Source: Bacteroidales bacterium
GTDB taxonomy: Bacteria > Bacteroidota > Bacteroidia > Bacteroidales > P3
Direction: 5' to 3'
NCBI GenBank assembly: GCA_017429685.1
Contig: JAFROL010000027.1
Coordinates: forward strand, 1 to 64,000
Length of the DNA stretch: 64,000 nucleotides
In this document: one piece after another, positions 55,944-64,000 of the stretch
Position numbering within the stretch: the stretch's first letter is position 1
Layout of the letters: the number at the start of each line of letters is the position of its first letter
Notes under the pieces: generated by a model
Seen by the model: the letters and a program-made list of their open reading frames with translations, nothing else
The model's database searches: none
Told to the model about the DNA's origin: nothing
Position numbers and translations under genes: made by a program

Positions 55944-57401
55944 ATGAACACGCAACGACAGAAAATGAAGATGCAGCAGAAGATGACGCCACAGCAGCTG
56001 TTGCTGATGCGTCTGCTGCAGCTGCCAGTGACACGTTTGGAGCAGAAAGTCAAGGAAGAGATGGAGAAAAACCCGATGCTTGAAATAGAAAGCGAACCCA
56101 TAGACAACACGGAACAGGACGACACAACGGGCTTTGACGAGAACGACGAGGACAACGACTTCAAAGGCATAGACATAGACGACTACTACGATGACGACGA
56201 CTACAGCTATCGCGAACGCCTGGAACACGACCACAATACCGAACAGCGCCAATACGACTTTGCCGACGGCACGTCGTTCACAGAGTCGCTGATGCGCCAG
56301 ATGGACCTGCTGGGCCTCGACAAACGCGAGCAGACGATAGGCAACGAAATCATTGGAAGCATCGACGGCACCGGATACCTCGGACGCGACACGCAGCTGA
56401 TAGCCAACGACCTGGCCTTCCGCTCGGGAATAGAGGTGGAGAACAGCGAGGTGGAACGCGTGCTGAAAGTAATACAAACTCTCGACCCCGCAGGCGTCGG
56501 CGCACGCAATCTGCAGGAATGCCTGTCGCTGCAGCTGCACCGCATCAAGGACCCCGACAACGACACCAAACTGGCAACGACGATAATAGACCGCCACTTC
56601 TCCCAACTGAGCAACAAACACTATGCCTCGCTGATGACTATGCTGAAAATAGACGAGAAGCAGCTCAACGCCGCAATTGCAGTCATCAGGCGGCAAAACC
56701 CAAAACCCGGCTGGGGACGCGAAGAGGAGAACCACGGCGCACACTATATAATACCCGATTTCATCGTATCGCACGACGACGGCCAGCTCAGTTTCGCACT
56801 GAGCAGCCGCAACCGCCCGATGCTGCGCATCAACAGCGAATATTCGGATATGATGGAGCAGCTGAGCAACCGCAGCAAGCTGAATCCCAACGAGCAGGAG
56901 ACACTGACTTTCATCAAGGAAAAGACAGAGGCCGCGCAATGGCTCATCGACACCATCGACCAGCGTCAGGCAACACTGGCAACAACGATGGACGCCATAC
57001 TCAAATACCAGAAAGCTTACTTCCTGAGCGGCGACACAAGCGACCTCAGGCCTATGCGGCTCAAAGACATAGCACAGGCAACAGGGTTAGACGAATCGAC
57101 AGTGTCGCGCGTAGTCAACGAAAAATATGTGCAGACCGACTTCGGCACCTTCCTGCTCAAAGAGCTGTTCACCAAAGCCGTCGTCACCGACCAAGGCGAG
57201 GTCCTGGCAACAGAACATATAAAGGAAGCTCTGCGCAAAGCCATAGACGAGGAGGACAAAAGCAACCCCCTGACCGACGAGGCTCTGACAACCTTGCTAC
57301 AGGACCAAGGATTCCGCCTGTCGCGACGCACGGTGACGAAATACCGCGAAAGTATGGACATTCCCGTGGGACGACTGCGCAAAGAACTGGGAGAAAACTG
57401 A
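55944..57401 (+). CDS. rpoN: RNA polymerase sigma-54 factor RpoN
   Basis: This 485-residue sigma factor recognises -24/-12 promoters and needs AAA+ activators. The Gln/Leu-rich activator-interacting region I (QQKMTPQQLLLMRLLQLP) is at the N-terminus. Acidic region II follows (about 45-95). The core-binding and helix-turn-helix parts include TGLDESTVSRVVNEKYVQT, and the RpoN box is SRRTVTKYRES near the C-terminus. It stands alone, divergent from the peroxide operon. Confidence 0.96.
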   Translation: MNTQRQKMKMQQKMTPQQLLLMRLLQLPVTRLEQKVKEEMEKNPMLEIESEPIDNTEQDDTTGFDENDEDNDFKGIDIDDYYDDDDYSYRERLEHDHNTEQRQYDFADGTSFTESLMRQMDLLGLDKREQTIGNEIIGSIDGTGYLGRDTQLIANDLAFRSGIEVENSEVERVLKVIQTLDPAGVGARNLQECLSLQLHRIKDPDNDTKLATTIIDRHFSQLSNKHYASLMTMLKIDEKQLNAAIAVIRRQNPKPGWGREEENHGAHYIIPDFIVSHDDGQLSFALSSRNRPMLRINSEYSDMMEQLSNRSKLNPNEQETLTFIKEKTEAAQWLIDTIDQRQATLATTMDAILKYQKAYFLSGDTSDLRPMRLKDIAQATGLDESTVSRVVNEKYVQTDFGTFLLKELFTKAVVTDQGEVLATEHIKEALRKAIDEEDKSNPLTDEALTTLLQDQGFRLSRRTVTKYRESMDIPVGRLRKELGEN

Positions 57402-57486
57402 AAAAAACGGGATAAACAATGAACTGCTAAAAACCGCACAACCCATCCCTACTCACTCACCTAACGCCACACTTCAAAAATCTCAA

Positions 57487-58410
57487 ATGACCACCAGACA
57501 TCGGAAGACATATACATTGTTTGTTCGCCAAGTGCAGGCTGTGGCGCTATGTCTCTTTGCGCTGATGTCGATGACAGCGGCAGCGCAAAGCAACGACATC
57601 AGCCGCAAAACGGCACAGATATACAGCGGCGACGGCAACGAAGAGCCTTTGTGGCGCATTTTCTACCACGACAACTTGGCTGGCAACCTGGTGCGCGTAC
57701 GCAATCTGCCGCTCGACTCGCTGCCCGACGAAATAAACATCCGGCTGATAAAAGACAGCGACCAATTCTGCTTTCCGATGAAAAACATAATCACGTCGCC
57801 CTACGGCTGGCGCGAACGATGGCAGCGACCGCACCGCGGAGTCGACATACTGCTGCACACCGGCGACCCTGTGCACGTATGCTTCGACGGCGTGGTGAGA
57901 GTGGCACGCCCTATGGGCGGCTACGGCAACCTGGTGGTCGTGCGACACAAAAACGGACTTGAAACGGTTTACGGGCACCTGTCGAAAATCCTTGTCAAAC
58001 CACGCCAAATCGTCAATGCAGGCGACATCATTGGACTGGGCGGCAGCACCGGTCGCTCAACAGGGCCACACCTGCATTTCGAAGTGCGATTCCAATACGA
58101 GCCAATCGACCCGGAATGGATACTGGATTTCGCAAACTACACGCTGCGCACCCGACGCCTGCACCTCGACAAGACCTATTTCGGCATCAGCAGGCCCAAA
58201 GACAAAAAGCATCCCATATTCAAAGCCGACAAAAGCATCATCAAGGAGAGACCTCAAAGAAACGCAAAACGCGAGGTTTACTACGAAATCAAAAAAGGCG
58301 ACACTCTTGAGCTCATCGCCCTAAAGCACAGCACCAGCGTCGACCAGCTGAAGGAACTGAACCCGACACTGAAGAAAGCCAAACCGGGATTGAACATAAG
58401 GGTGCGGTGA
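57487..58410 (+). CDS. M23 peptidase with C-terminal LysM domain
   Basis: This 307-residue exported protein has a signal segment (about 14-35). The M23 zinc-peptidase domain follows, with HRGVD and HLHFEV as metal ligands, also SPYGWRERW and YGNLVVVRHKNGLETVYGHLS. A LysM motif ends the protein (YYEIKKGDTLELIALKHSTSVDQLKELN). It should cut peptidoglycan cross-bridges or act as an activator of cell separation. It is probably transcribed with rpoN, 85 bp upstream. Confidence 0.9.
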   Translation: MTTRHRKTYTLFVRQVQAVALCLFALMSMTAAAQSNDISRKTAQIYSGDGNEEPLWRIFYHDNLAGNLVRVRNLPLDSLPDEINIRLIKDSDQFCFPMKNIITSPYGWRERWQRPHRGVDILLHTGDPVHVCFDGVVRVARPMGGYGNLVVVRHKNGLETVYGHLSKILVKPRQIVNAGDIIGLGGSTGRSTGPHLHFEVRFQYEPIDPEWILDFANYTLRTRRLHLDKTYFGISRPKDKKHPIFKADKSIIKERPQRNAKREVYYEIKKGDTLELIALKHSTSVDQLKELNPTLKKAKPGLNIRVR

Positions 58411-58464
58411 GCTGACCCAAACATAAAAATTACCAGCAGAACAAAACAAATAATAATATAGACA

Positions 58465-58959
58465 ATGAAAAAAACAAACCTCTCAGACTACGACCCCTCG
58501 CAGGTGCCTTCCGGCAAAGATTACACCATCGGCATCGTCGTCGCCGAATGGAACAAGGAGATTACCGACGCACTGGCGCAGGGCGCAATCGACACACTGC
58601 GCAAATACGACGTCGCCGAAAGCAACATCCACCTTGTGCACGTGCCCGGCAGCTTCGAACTGACGACCGGTGCCGACCTGATGCTGCGCAACGACAAAAA
58701 GCTCGATGCTGTCATCTGCATCGGATGCGTCATCCAGGGCGAGACGCGACATTTTGACTTCATCTGCGAGGCTGTGTCGCAAGGCCTGACGAACACGGCT
58801 CTCAAGCACGAACGGCCCGTAATCTTCAGCCTTCTGACCACCAATAACACCGAGCAGGCGCAAGACCGTGCCGGCGGAAAACACGGGAACAAAGGTGTCG
58901 AAGGTGCCGTAACAGCACTGAAAATGATACACCTGCAGAGAGAACTGGAGAAAAAATAA
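58465..58959 (+). CDS. ribH: 6,7-dimethyl-8-ribityllumazine synthase
   Basis: This 164-residue enzyme makes lumazine, the second-to-last intermediate of riboflavin. Signatures are IVVAEWNKEITDAL, VPGSFELTTGADLM, ICIGCVIQGETRHFDFIC (catalytic His) and SLLTTNNTEQAQDRAGG. Length fits icosahedral or pentameric RibH. It lies 7 bp before fmt, so co-transcribed. Confidence 0.96.
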   Translation: MKKTNLSDYDPSQVPSGKDYTIGIVVAEWNKEITDALAQGAIDTLRKYDVAESNIHLVHVPGSFELTTGADLMLRNDKKLDAVICIGCVIQGETRHFDFICEAVSQGLTNTALKHERPVIFSLLTTNNTEQAQDRAGGKHGNKGVEGAVTALKMIHLQRELEKK

Positions 58960-58966
58960 GAGAACT

Positions 58967-59914
58967 ATGAGCAAACGAATCGTCTTTATGGGCACGCCCG
59001 ATTTTGCCGTAACGTCGCTCGACGCCATCGTGCAGGCCGGCTATGACGTGGCCGCCGTCGTCACCGTGCCAGACCGCCAGACAGGACGCGGCCTGAAGGT
59101 CACATTCTCGCCTGTCAAGGAATATGCACTTCAGCACAACCTGCCACTGCTGCAACCCGAGAAACTGCGCGACCCGGCTTTTCTCGAAGCCTTGCGCGGC
59201 ATAGGGGCCGACCTGTTTGTTGTCGTTGCTTTCAGGATGCTGCCACAGGTGGTGTGGGCAATGCCACCGCTTGGCACCTTCAACCTGCACGCCTCGCTGC
59301 TGCCGCAGTATCGCGGTGCGGCACCTATTAACTGGGCCATCATCAACGGCGAGAAAGAGACTGGTGTCACCACATTCCTGCTCAATGAAAAAATCGACGA
59401 AGGCAAAATCCTTATGCAACGCACAACACCCATCAGCGAGGACGACAACGCCGGCACGCTTCACGACCGCCTGGCCGAAATGGGGGCTTCGCTGACGGTA
59501 GAAACCCTCGGCGCACTGTTTGACGGAACTGCCACACCCAAACAGCAAGAAGAAGCCGGAGAAGCAAAAGCGGCTCCGAAGATTTTCAAGCAGGACTGCA
59601 CCATCAACTGGAAACAAGAGGGCAAAAAAATACGTGACTTTGTACGCGGACTCTCCCCCTACCCTGCCGCCACGACAACGATGAACGACGGCAAAGGAAC
59701 CCCCGTGCAGATGAAAATCTTCGATGTCGACTTTGAATCCGACCCCAATGCAACACCCGGAACCATAAAAACCGACAAAAAAAAGGTGTTAAAAATCGGC
59801 GTAAATGATGGATTTATAAAAATTTTAAGTCTGCAAATCAGCGGAAAGAAAAAAATAACTGTCGATGAATTCCTTCGAGGCTACGACGCAGAAAACTGGA
59901 AATTAGAACTTTAG
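58967..59914 (+). CDS. fmt: Methionyl-tRNA formyltransferase
   Basis: This 315-residue enzyme formylates initiator Met-tRNA with 10-formyl-THF. N-terminal IVFMGTPDFAVTSLDAI and the catalytic-region FNLHASLLPQYRGAAPINWAI are diagnostic. The C-terminal OB-like tRNA-binding domain (from about 215, with INWKQEGKKIRDFVRGLSPYPAA) is present. Normal length. Confidence 0.96.
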   Translation: MSKRIVFMGTPDFAVTSLDAIVQAGYDVAAVVTVPDRQTGRGLKVTFSPVKEYALQHNLPLLQPEKLRDPAFLEALRGIGADLFVVVAFRMLPQVVWAMPPLGTFNLHASLLPQYRGAAPINWAIINGEKETGVTTFLLNEKIDEGKILMQRTTPISEDDNAGTLHDRLAEMGASLTVETLGALFDGTATPKQQEEAGEAKAAPKIFKQDCTINWKQEGKKIRDFVRGLSPYPAATTTMNDGKGTPVQMKIFDVDFESDPNATPGTIKTDKKKVLKIGVNDGFIKILSLQISGKKKITVDEFLRGYDAENWKLEL

Positions 59915-59978
59915 AACGATTGACGAGTTTTTTAACATTTTTTTTTGAAAATTTTATTTATTTTTGAAAAAAAAATTA

Positions 59979-59986
59979 TACATTTG
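59979..59986 (+). promoter_or_regulatory. -7 box of the HU gene
   Basis: TACATTTG is a perfect -7 match 40 bp before the ATG at 60027. T-rich DNA lies upstream, with TTTG at 59963 and 59944 but neither at ideal spacing. Confidence 0.5.
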
Positions 59987-60026
59987 CATCGTCAAATCAA
60001 AATGTTTAACCCTCAAATCCATCACA

Positions 60027-60284
60027 ATGAACAAGACTGAATTAGTTGCAGCAATTGCAAAAAAAGCTGGTATGACCAAAGTTGACAGCGCCAAGGCCTT
60101 CAACGCCCTTATGGAAGTTACCAAAGAAGAGCTCAAGAAAGGTGAGAAAATAGCCCTCATCGGCTTCGGCACCTTCGAAATGAAGAACCGTCCTGCCCGC
60201 AAAGGCAAAAACCCGCGCACCGGCAAAGCCATCAAGATTCCCGCAAAGAAAGTCTTGAAGTTCAAAGCCAGCAAGAAATTCTAA
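60027..60284 (+). CDS. hup: DNA-binding protein HU
   Basis: This 85-residue histone-like protein has the HU/IHF pattern: MNKTELVAAIAKKAGMTK, LIGFGTFEMKNRPARKGKNP (the beta-arm base) and RTGKAIKIPAKKVLKFKASK. It bends DNA and compacts the nucleoid as a dimer. The start is 60027; the frame upstream encodes sequence that lies over the promoter. It has its own strong terminator. Confidence 0.96.
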   Translation: MNKTELVAAIAKKAGMTKVDSAKAFNALMEVTKEELKKGEKIALIGFGTFEMKNRPARKGKNPRTGKAIKIPAKKVLKFKASKKF

Positions 60285-60300
60285 ATTTTTCAACTGAACT

Positions 60301-60340
60301 AAAAAAAAGACATCCCATAACAGGGATGTCTTTTTTTTGC
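60301..60340 (+). terminator. Bidirectional terminator between hup and the RecD-like helicase
   Basis: A stem gacatccc/gggatgtc with a 6-nt loop is flanked by A-runs and T-runs on both sides. It can end hup transcripts (plus) and the helicase transcript, whose stop is at 60366 (minus). Confidence 0.85.
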
Positions 60341-60365
60341 ACCACTACTGATGGTTTAGCCCTGC

Positions 60366-61802
60366 CTAAACCTTGTCGTCAAAAAAACGTTCATCGAAAT
60401 TGAGCAGATAGACCCTTTCCGTGGCACGCGTGATGGCGGTATAGAGCCAACGCAAAAACTCGCGATCTATCATATCGTCGGTCAGATAGCCTTGGTCGAT
60501 GAACACCACCGGCCACTGGCCACCTTGCGTCTTATGGCACGTCAACGAATAGGCGAACTTGACCTGCAGGGCGTTATAATAAGGATTGCTGCGCACCGCG
60601 TTAAGCTGTTCGGCCTTGGTGGGCAGATTGGCATAGTCGGCAAGGACCTCAGTGAAGAGCCGCTGCGACTCGTCGCGAGTAAGCGACGGCGACTCCGAAT
60701 GAAGGGTCTCCAGCAGCAGCTTGCAGTCGAGCGTCTGCGCATCGGCATAGTCGACAAACCGCAACGTGACATCGACGAAATGGAACCCATACAGCTCCTC
60801 AAAATGTCGGGCCGAAAGCACCTCGACAATGTCGCCATTGGCGATAAAACCCATTTCCGAATCGTCGTCGAGCCAATGATAGTTGTTTTTCACCACCATA
60901 AGGTAATCGCCAGTGCCAACCTCGTCGTCGCGGTACAGGACGCGGTTGCGGATCGACTGGTTGAACAAATTGGCCCGTTTATTGCTTCGACAGACAAAAA
61001 CCACATCCTCCGTCCCGCCCGACGAATACTCGCGGTTCAGGGTCTCTTCAAGGTCGGCGCCTGACAAACGGATCACGTCGTCGATGCCTTCAAGGGCAAA
61101 CAGAGGCATCTCAACCTCGTCGCCTGGTTCCATATGCATTATGCGGTCGCGCACTATGGTGGCGTTGGCGAGAATGCCGGACTGATTCTCCTGACGGACC
61201 ACCTCGGTCAATTCTGCCTCGTGTATTTTGAGGTCGGCCAGCGATGTCAGGTAGTTTGCCGACAGCGCCGGACTCTCCGCCGAACCGACGGGAGGCAGCT
61301 GGGCGCCGTCGCCTATCAGCATCAAACGGCAGTGCGAGCCGTCGGCGACATAGTCTATCAGATCCTCCAGCAGCGACTGGCGTCCGGCATAAGAGCCCTC
61401 CTCGGCCTTTGCACTGATCATCGATGCCTCGTCGACAATAAAAAGTGTATAGCTATGTTTGTTCTGCGCCCTGACGCTTCGCACCGTTCCCGTAGCGTCG
61501 GTCACCGACATATATATCTTCTTATGAATGGTATAGGCCTGGTGTCCGGAATAGCCCGAAAGCACTTTGGCGGCCCTACCCGTAGGCGCCAGCAGCATCG
61601 TTTTGATTCGCAGGCGAGGAGCGGCCTTGATCAATGCCGACACCAGCGACGTCTTGCCGGTTCCGGCATATCCGCGCAGCAGAAAAGCCGACCTCGGGTC
61701 CGCGTCGAACAAAAAGTCCACAATCTCGGCACACGCCCGACGCTGTCCGTCGGTAGGCTCGTGCGGGAAGAAAGAGAATATCAGACTTTCGACTCTGTTC
61801 AT
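60366..61802 (-). CDS. RecD-like superfamily 1 ATP-dependent DNA helicase
   Basis: This 478-residue AAA_30/UvrD_C_2-type helicase has Walker A GYAGTGKTSLVSALI, FIVDEASMISAK (motif II), LMLIGDGAQLPPVG (motif III), and C-terminal motifs AYSLTCHKTQGGQWPVVFID and RWLYTAITRATERVYL. It is shorter than RecD and lacks RecBCD partners nearby, so it is the stand-alone Bacteroidota type. I set the start at 61802 (MNRVESLIF), with 13 unneeded residues upstream. Confidence 0.92.
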   Translation of the reverse strand: MNRVESLIFSFFPHEPTDGQRRACAEIVDFLFDADPRSAFLLRGYAGTGKTSLVSALIKAAPRLRIKTMLLAPTGRAAKVLSGYSGHQAYTIHKKIYMSVTDATGTVRSVRAQNKHSYTLFIVDEASMISAKAEEGSYAGRQSLLEDLIDYVADGSHCRLMLIGDGAQLPPVGSAESPALSANYLTSLADLKIHEAELTEVVRQENQSGILANATIVRDRIMHMEPGDEVEMPLFALEGIDDVIRLSGADLEETLNREYSSGGTEDVVFVCRSNKRANLFNQSIRNRVLYRDDEVGTGDYLMVVKNNYHWLDDDSEMGFIANGDIVEVLSARHFEELYGFHFVDVTLRFVDYADAQTLDCKLLLETLHSESPSLTRDESQRLFTEVLADYANLPTKAEQLNAVRSNPYYNALQVKFAYSLTCHKTQGGQWPVVFIDQGYLTDDMIDREFLRWLYTAITRATERVYLLNFDERFFDDKV

Positions 61803-61874
61803 CGTGCAATAAGGCAAAAAAAGAGATCTGCCAGAAGACAAATCTCTTTATGGTTTCCTATCAAACAAAAATAC

Positions 61875-62222
61875 TTACTGTTCGGGTGCGGGAGCCGCGG
61901 GAGCCGCGGGAGCCTGCTGGCCACCCATAGCGTCTGCGGTCGACGGCAGTTCGACAGCATCAGCATTGACAGCGTTCTTGGAAGCCGACGAAGCTTTGCC
62001 GCTGTTGATGGTAATAGTGGCAATGAGGCTCAGCACCACCAGCGCGATGGCAAGACCCCAAGTCAGTTTCTCAAGGAAATCTGTGGTTTTGCGCACACCC
62101 ATAATCTGGTTGGGAGCCGAAAAATTGGCAGCCAATCCGCCGCCCTTCGAATTCTGAACAAGTACTACCAGCGCTAAAACGATGCTGACAATCAGAATAA
62201 GTATTACGATAAAGTTGTACAT
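61875..62222 (-). CDS. secG: Preprotein translocase subunit SecG
   Basis: This 115-residue protein has two membrane segments (about 3-22 and 55-75) joined by the conserved loop VLVQNSKGGGLAANFSAPNQIMG. That loop is the SecG signature of Bacteroidota. An Ala/Pro-rich tail ends the protein. It assists SecYE in protein export. It is 8 bp downstream of the 223-residue gene, forming one operon. Confidence 0.93.
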   Translation of the reverse strand: MYNFIVILILIVSIVLALVVLVQNSKGGGLAANFSAPNQIMGVRKTTDFLEKLTWGLAIALVVLSLIATITINSGKASSASKNAVNADAVELPSTADAMGGQQAPAAPAAPAPEQ

Positions 62223-62230
62223 AATTTTTA

Positions 62231-62902
62231 TTACTTTTTATTATTTTCTAATTTTAATTTAAGTTCCGAAATTCGGATTGCAAAAGTACTACTTTTTTCG
62301 GGATATTTTGCAATTAATTTTTCATATACAGCAATAGCGCGCTCGAAACGGCCCTGCTTCTCAAGCACAACTGCAAGAGTTTCAGTCTCTAACGATTCAT
62401 CTTTCAGAATACTCTTTTTTCCAAGAACTTCGACAGGAACGTCCTCCATCTCGCCCAAATCTTCCGGATTGTAATTGCCCGATTCAAGAAATTTGGACAG
62501 AATGACACTTTTGGGAGCCGTCTTGAACGACACCTCCTGATAGGCATTGATTTCTTTCATAATATCAAAGGCGTCAGGCTCGGCAGGAGCCTCCACCTTG
62601 GCTTTCGGCTGCTCTTCGGGCTCACTGGCCTTCTGTTCCACCAGCGTGGGAAGTTCAGAATACGCAACGCGCTCCAGATAATCTTCAAATCTTGCATTAT
62701 CAATGAAATACAGCATTGCTTTGGGCAGATAGCGTTCTTCCCAACCCGAGGTGCCGGTGGCCTTGTCGCACAGGATATCCATCATCTGCAACAACGAACA
62801 ATACGGAAACCGGTTTTTCTCCGTCTGGATCTCCGACTTGTCCAACATTGAATATCGGCACAGATCACCCAACTTGGCATTAAACATTGATTTATCCATC
62901 AT
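62231..62902 (-). CDS. Conserved TPR-like protein of the secG operon
   Basis: This 223-residue cytosolic protein has a helical N-terminal part (MLYFIDNARFEDYLERVAYSE), a charged Pro/Glu linker (about 95-115) and a C-terminal TPR-like hairpin (ETLAVVLEKQGRFERAIAVYEKLIAKYPEKS). Bacteroidota commonly carry such a gene just before secG (family knowledge from gene order). Function unknown. It is first in the operon behind a good -7 box. A second ATG follows the first codon. Confidence 0.75.
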   Translation of the reverse strand: MMDKSMFNAKLGDLCRYSMLDKSEIQTEKNRFPYCSLLQMMDILCDKATGTSGWEERYLPKAMLYFIDNARFEDYLERVAYSELPTLVEQKASEPEEQPKAKVEAPAEPDAFDIMKEINAYQEVSFKTAPKSVILSKFLESGNYNPEDLGEMEDVPVEVLGKKSILKDESLETETLAVVLEKQGRFERAIAVYEKLIAKYPEKSSTFAIRISELKLKLENNKK

Positions 62903-62934
62903 TTTGTAATATTTGTATATGAAAAATCAAAATG

Positions 62935-62942
62935 CAAATGTA
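62935..62942 (-). promoter_or_regulatory. -7 box of the secG operon
   Basis: The minus strand reads TACATTTG, a perfect match, 32 bp before the ATG at 62902. The -33 element is unclear in the A/T tract. Confidence 0.55.
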
Positions 62943-63068
62943 CAAGTTTTTTTTGAAATGGAAAAACAACAATTCAAAAATAATATTTTTAGTACTATAT
63001 TTCAATGATTTATGCATTAAACAAAAAAGTTTTAAACATTTTTATGTTTCCATATCAATTTTTTTGTG

Positions 63069-63076
63069 TACTTTTG
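63069..63076 (+). promoter_or_regulatory. -7 box of rpmH
   Basis: TACTTTTG is a perfect -7 match 21 bp before the rpmH ATG, giving a very short leader. Confidence 0.55.
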
Positions 63077-63097
63077 CACTTCCAAATTTGAGTAAAA

Positions 63098-63244
63098 ATG
63101 AAGAGAACATTTCAACCATCACGCAGAAAAAGAGCAAATAAGCACGGTTTTCGTCAGAGAATGTCGACGGCAAATGGCAGAAAAGTTTTGGCTGCTCGCC
63201 GCAGAAAAGGCAGAAAAAAATTAACTGTTTCCGACGAACGATAA
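63098..63244 (+). CDS. rpmH: 50S ribosomal protein L34
   Basis: This 48-residue, strongly basic protein reads [20 protein letters not shown] and continues with [20 protein letters not shown]. These are the universal L34 motifs. It is too short for routine ORF lists but unmistakable. It has its own promoter and terminator. In many bacteria rpmH lies next to rnpA and dnaA, but no rnpA follows here. Confidence 0.97.
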   Translation: MKRTFQPSRRKRANKHGFRQRMSTANGRKVLAARRRKGRKKLTVSDER

Positions 63245-63293
63245 GAAGTGCCGGTTCTCCGTGGACGGAGATTCCGTTTGCCAATTTAAAGAT

Positions 63294-63324
63294 AAGAAGT
63301 ATTGTCGTCAATACTTCTTTTTTA
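63294..63324 (+). terminator. Terminator of rpmH
   Basis: A stem agaagtattg/caatacttct with a 4-nt loop is followed by a run of T, 50 bp after the rpmH stop. Confidence 0.85.
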
Positions 63325-63465
63325 TTATAGCAACAGTCAAAACTATCGCGTCAATGGGTCGGGCAAGCCAAAAGAAGACAAAACCGAGTGCCGAAAATTG
63401 AGGCACCCTCAACGGATACCACTTCTCAACTTTAGGCCGCTCTCACCAGCAACGCTCATCAGAAA

Positions 63466-64000
63466 ATGATGAAAATGAGAAAAACAAAGCAGGAGACAAT
63501 CATCACCGATGTCGAGGTCAGCGATGCCGGAGCAGAAGGCAAAGCCATTGTGCGTCACGACGGAATGGTCATCTTTGTACCCTTTGTGGTGCCAGGCGAC
63601 GTCATCGATGTCAAGATATTCAAAAAGAAAAAGAACTACGCCGAAGGACGTGCTGTGGCCATCAAAAAACCGTCGCCACTTCGCGTCGATGCGCAATGCA
63701 CACACTTCGGCATTTGTGGTGGATGCAAATGGCAGACCTTCGACTATGCCGGACAGCTGCGATGCAAGGAACAGCAAGTGCGCGACAACCTCGAACGGCT
63801 GGGACACATCGACACATCTGGGCTACGCACCATTTGCGGTTCCGACAACATCTTCTACTATCGCAACAAACTGGAATTCACCTTTTCGACAAAACGGTGG
63901 CTGAACGATGGCGAAGTTCGGGACGAGGCCGACCCCGGCGCCGTAGGATTCCACGTGCCACAGGTCTTCGACAAAGTGTTGCCCATCGAGCACTGTGCCC
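63466..64000 (+). CDS. rlmD: TrmA/RlmD-family RNA (uracil-5-)-methyltransferase (3' end off window)
   Basis: The first 178 codons are visible. An N-terminal TRAM domain (VEVSDAGAEGKAIVRHDGMVIFVPFVVPGD) is followed by the Fe-S cysteine motif CTHFGICGGCKWQTFDY. This matches Bacteroidota RlmD-like enzymes that make m5U in 23S rRNA (U1939 in E. coli). The SAM-binding domain lies beyond the edge. In-frame ATGs at 63466, 63469 and 63475 are all possible starts. RlmC/TrmA-type specificity cannot be excluded from this part. Confidence 0.85.
   Translation, partial: MMKMRKTKQETIITDVEVSDAGAEGKAIVRHDGMVIFVPFVVPGDVIDVKIFKKKKNYAEGRAVAIKKPSPLRVDAQCTHFGICGGCKWQTFDYAGQLRCKEQQVRDNLERLGHIDTSGLRTICGSDNIFYYRNKLEFTFSTKRWLNDGEVRDEADPGAVGFHVPQVFDKVLPIEHCA

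Overview
The window comes from a Bacteroidota chromosome, most likely order Bacteroidales. Three kinds of evidence support this. First, there are type IX secretion (T9SS) sorting domains of both kinds: a gliding-type C-terminus at 30683-33241 and a Por-type C-terminus on a 3147-residue protein. Second, promoter -7 boxes fit the Bacteroidota consensus TAnnTTTG, several with a TTTG element 19-22 bp upstream. Third, the families present are typical of the group: S46 dipeptidyl-peptidase, a second EF-G, PASTA-containing FtsI and 'radical SAM-associated' lipoprotein. Most genes are GC-rich. The block 22.2-25.0 kb and the HEPN/MNT pair are clearly more AT-rich and look accessory.

Layout. 0-6 kb: a left-truncated TIR-like/TPR protein with near-identical 138-bp repeats, tRNA-Cys, a SpoU methyltransferase carrying an in-frame repeat insertion, and DPP7; then a perfect 99-bp palindrome. 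6.2-22.1 kb: the division and cell-wall (dcw) cluster mraZ-rsmH-ftsL-ftsI-murE-mraY-[murD remnant]-ftsW-murG-murC-ftsQ-ftsA-ftsZ, preceded by 10-bp-phased TTGGA repeats that look like a MraZ operator. The murD slot holds only a 181-residue C-terminal-domain relic without the ATP-binding domains. 22.2-28.4 kb: a deiminase fused to Sel1 repeats with an uncharacterised partner, an EF-G2-like factor with altered GTPase motifs, and an MNT-HEPN toxin-antitoxin-like pair. 28.5-37.9 kb: a flippase, a secreted T9SS protein, prfA, and small lipoproteins and envelope proteins. 37.8-47.3 kb: the giant T9SS protein with its lipoprotein partner. 48-55.6 kb: mnmA, a CNNM/CorC transporter, an EamA transporter, a sigma factor overlapping a C39-like/RyR protein, an endonuclease/exonuclease/phosphatase-family protein, and ohrR with glutathione peroxidase. 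55.9-64 kb: rpoN, an M23 peptidase, ribH, fmt, hup, a RecD-like helicase, secG, rpmH and the start of an rlmD-like methyltransferase.

Overlaid on this is an unusual set of short-period repeats. One class is built from 11-bp units, often arranged as long palindromes, and occurs in at least four intergenic gaps. The other has 7-bp units and occurs both between genes and, in frame, inside several proteins (SpoU, MnmA, the CNNM tail, the giant T9SS protein). These repeats, the murD relic, the deiminase-Sel1 locus and the sigma/C39-RyR pair are the most promising undescribed features. All functions are inferred from reading the sequence; no database search was run.
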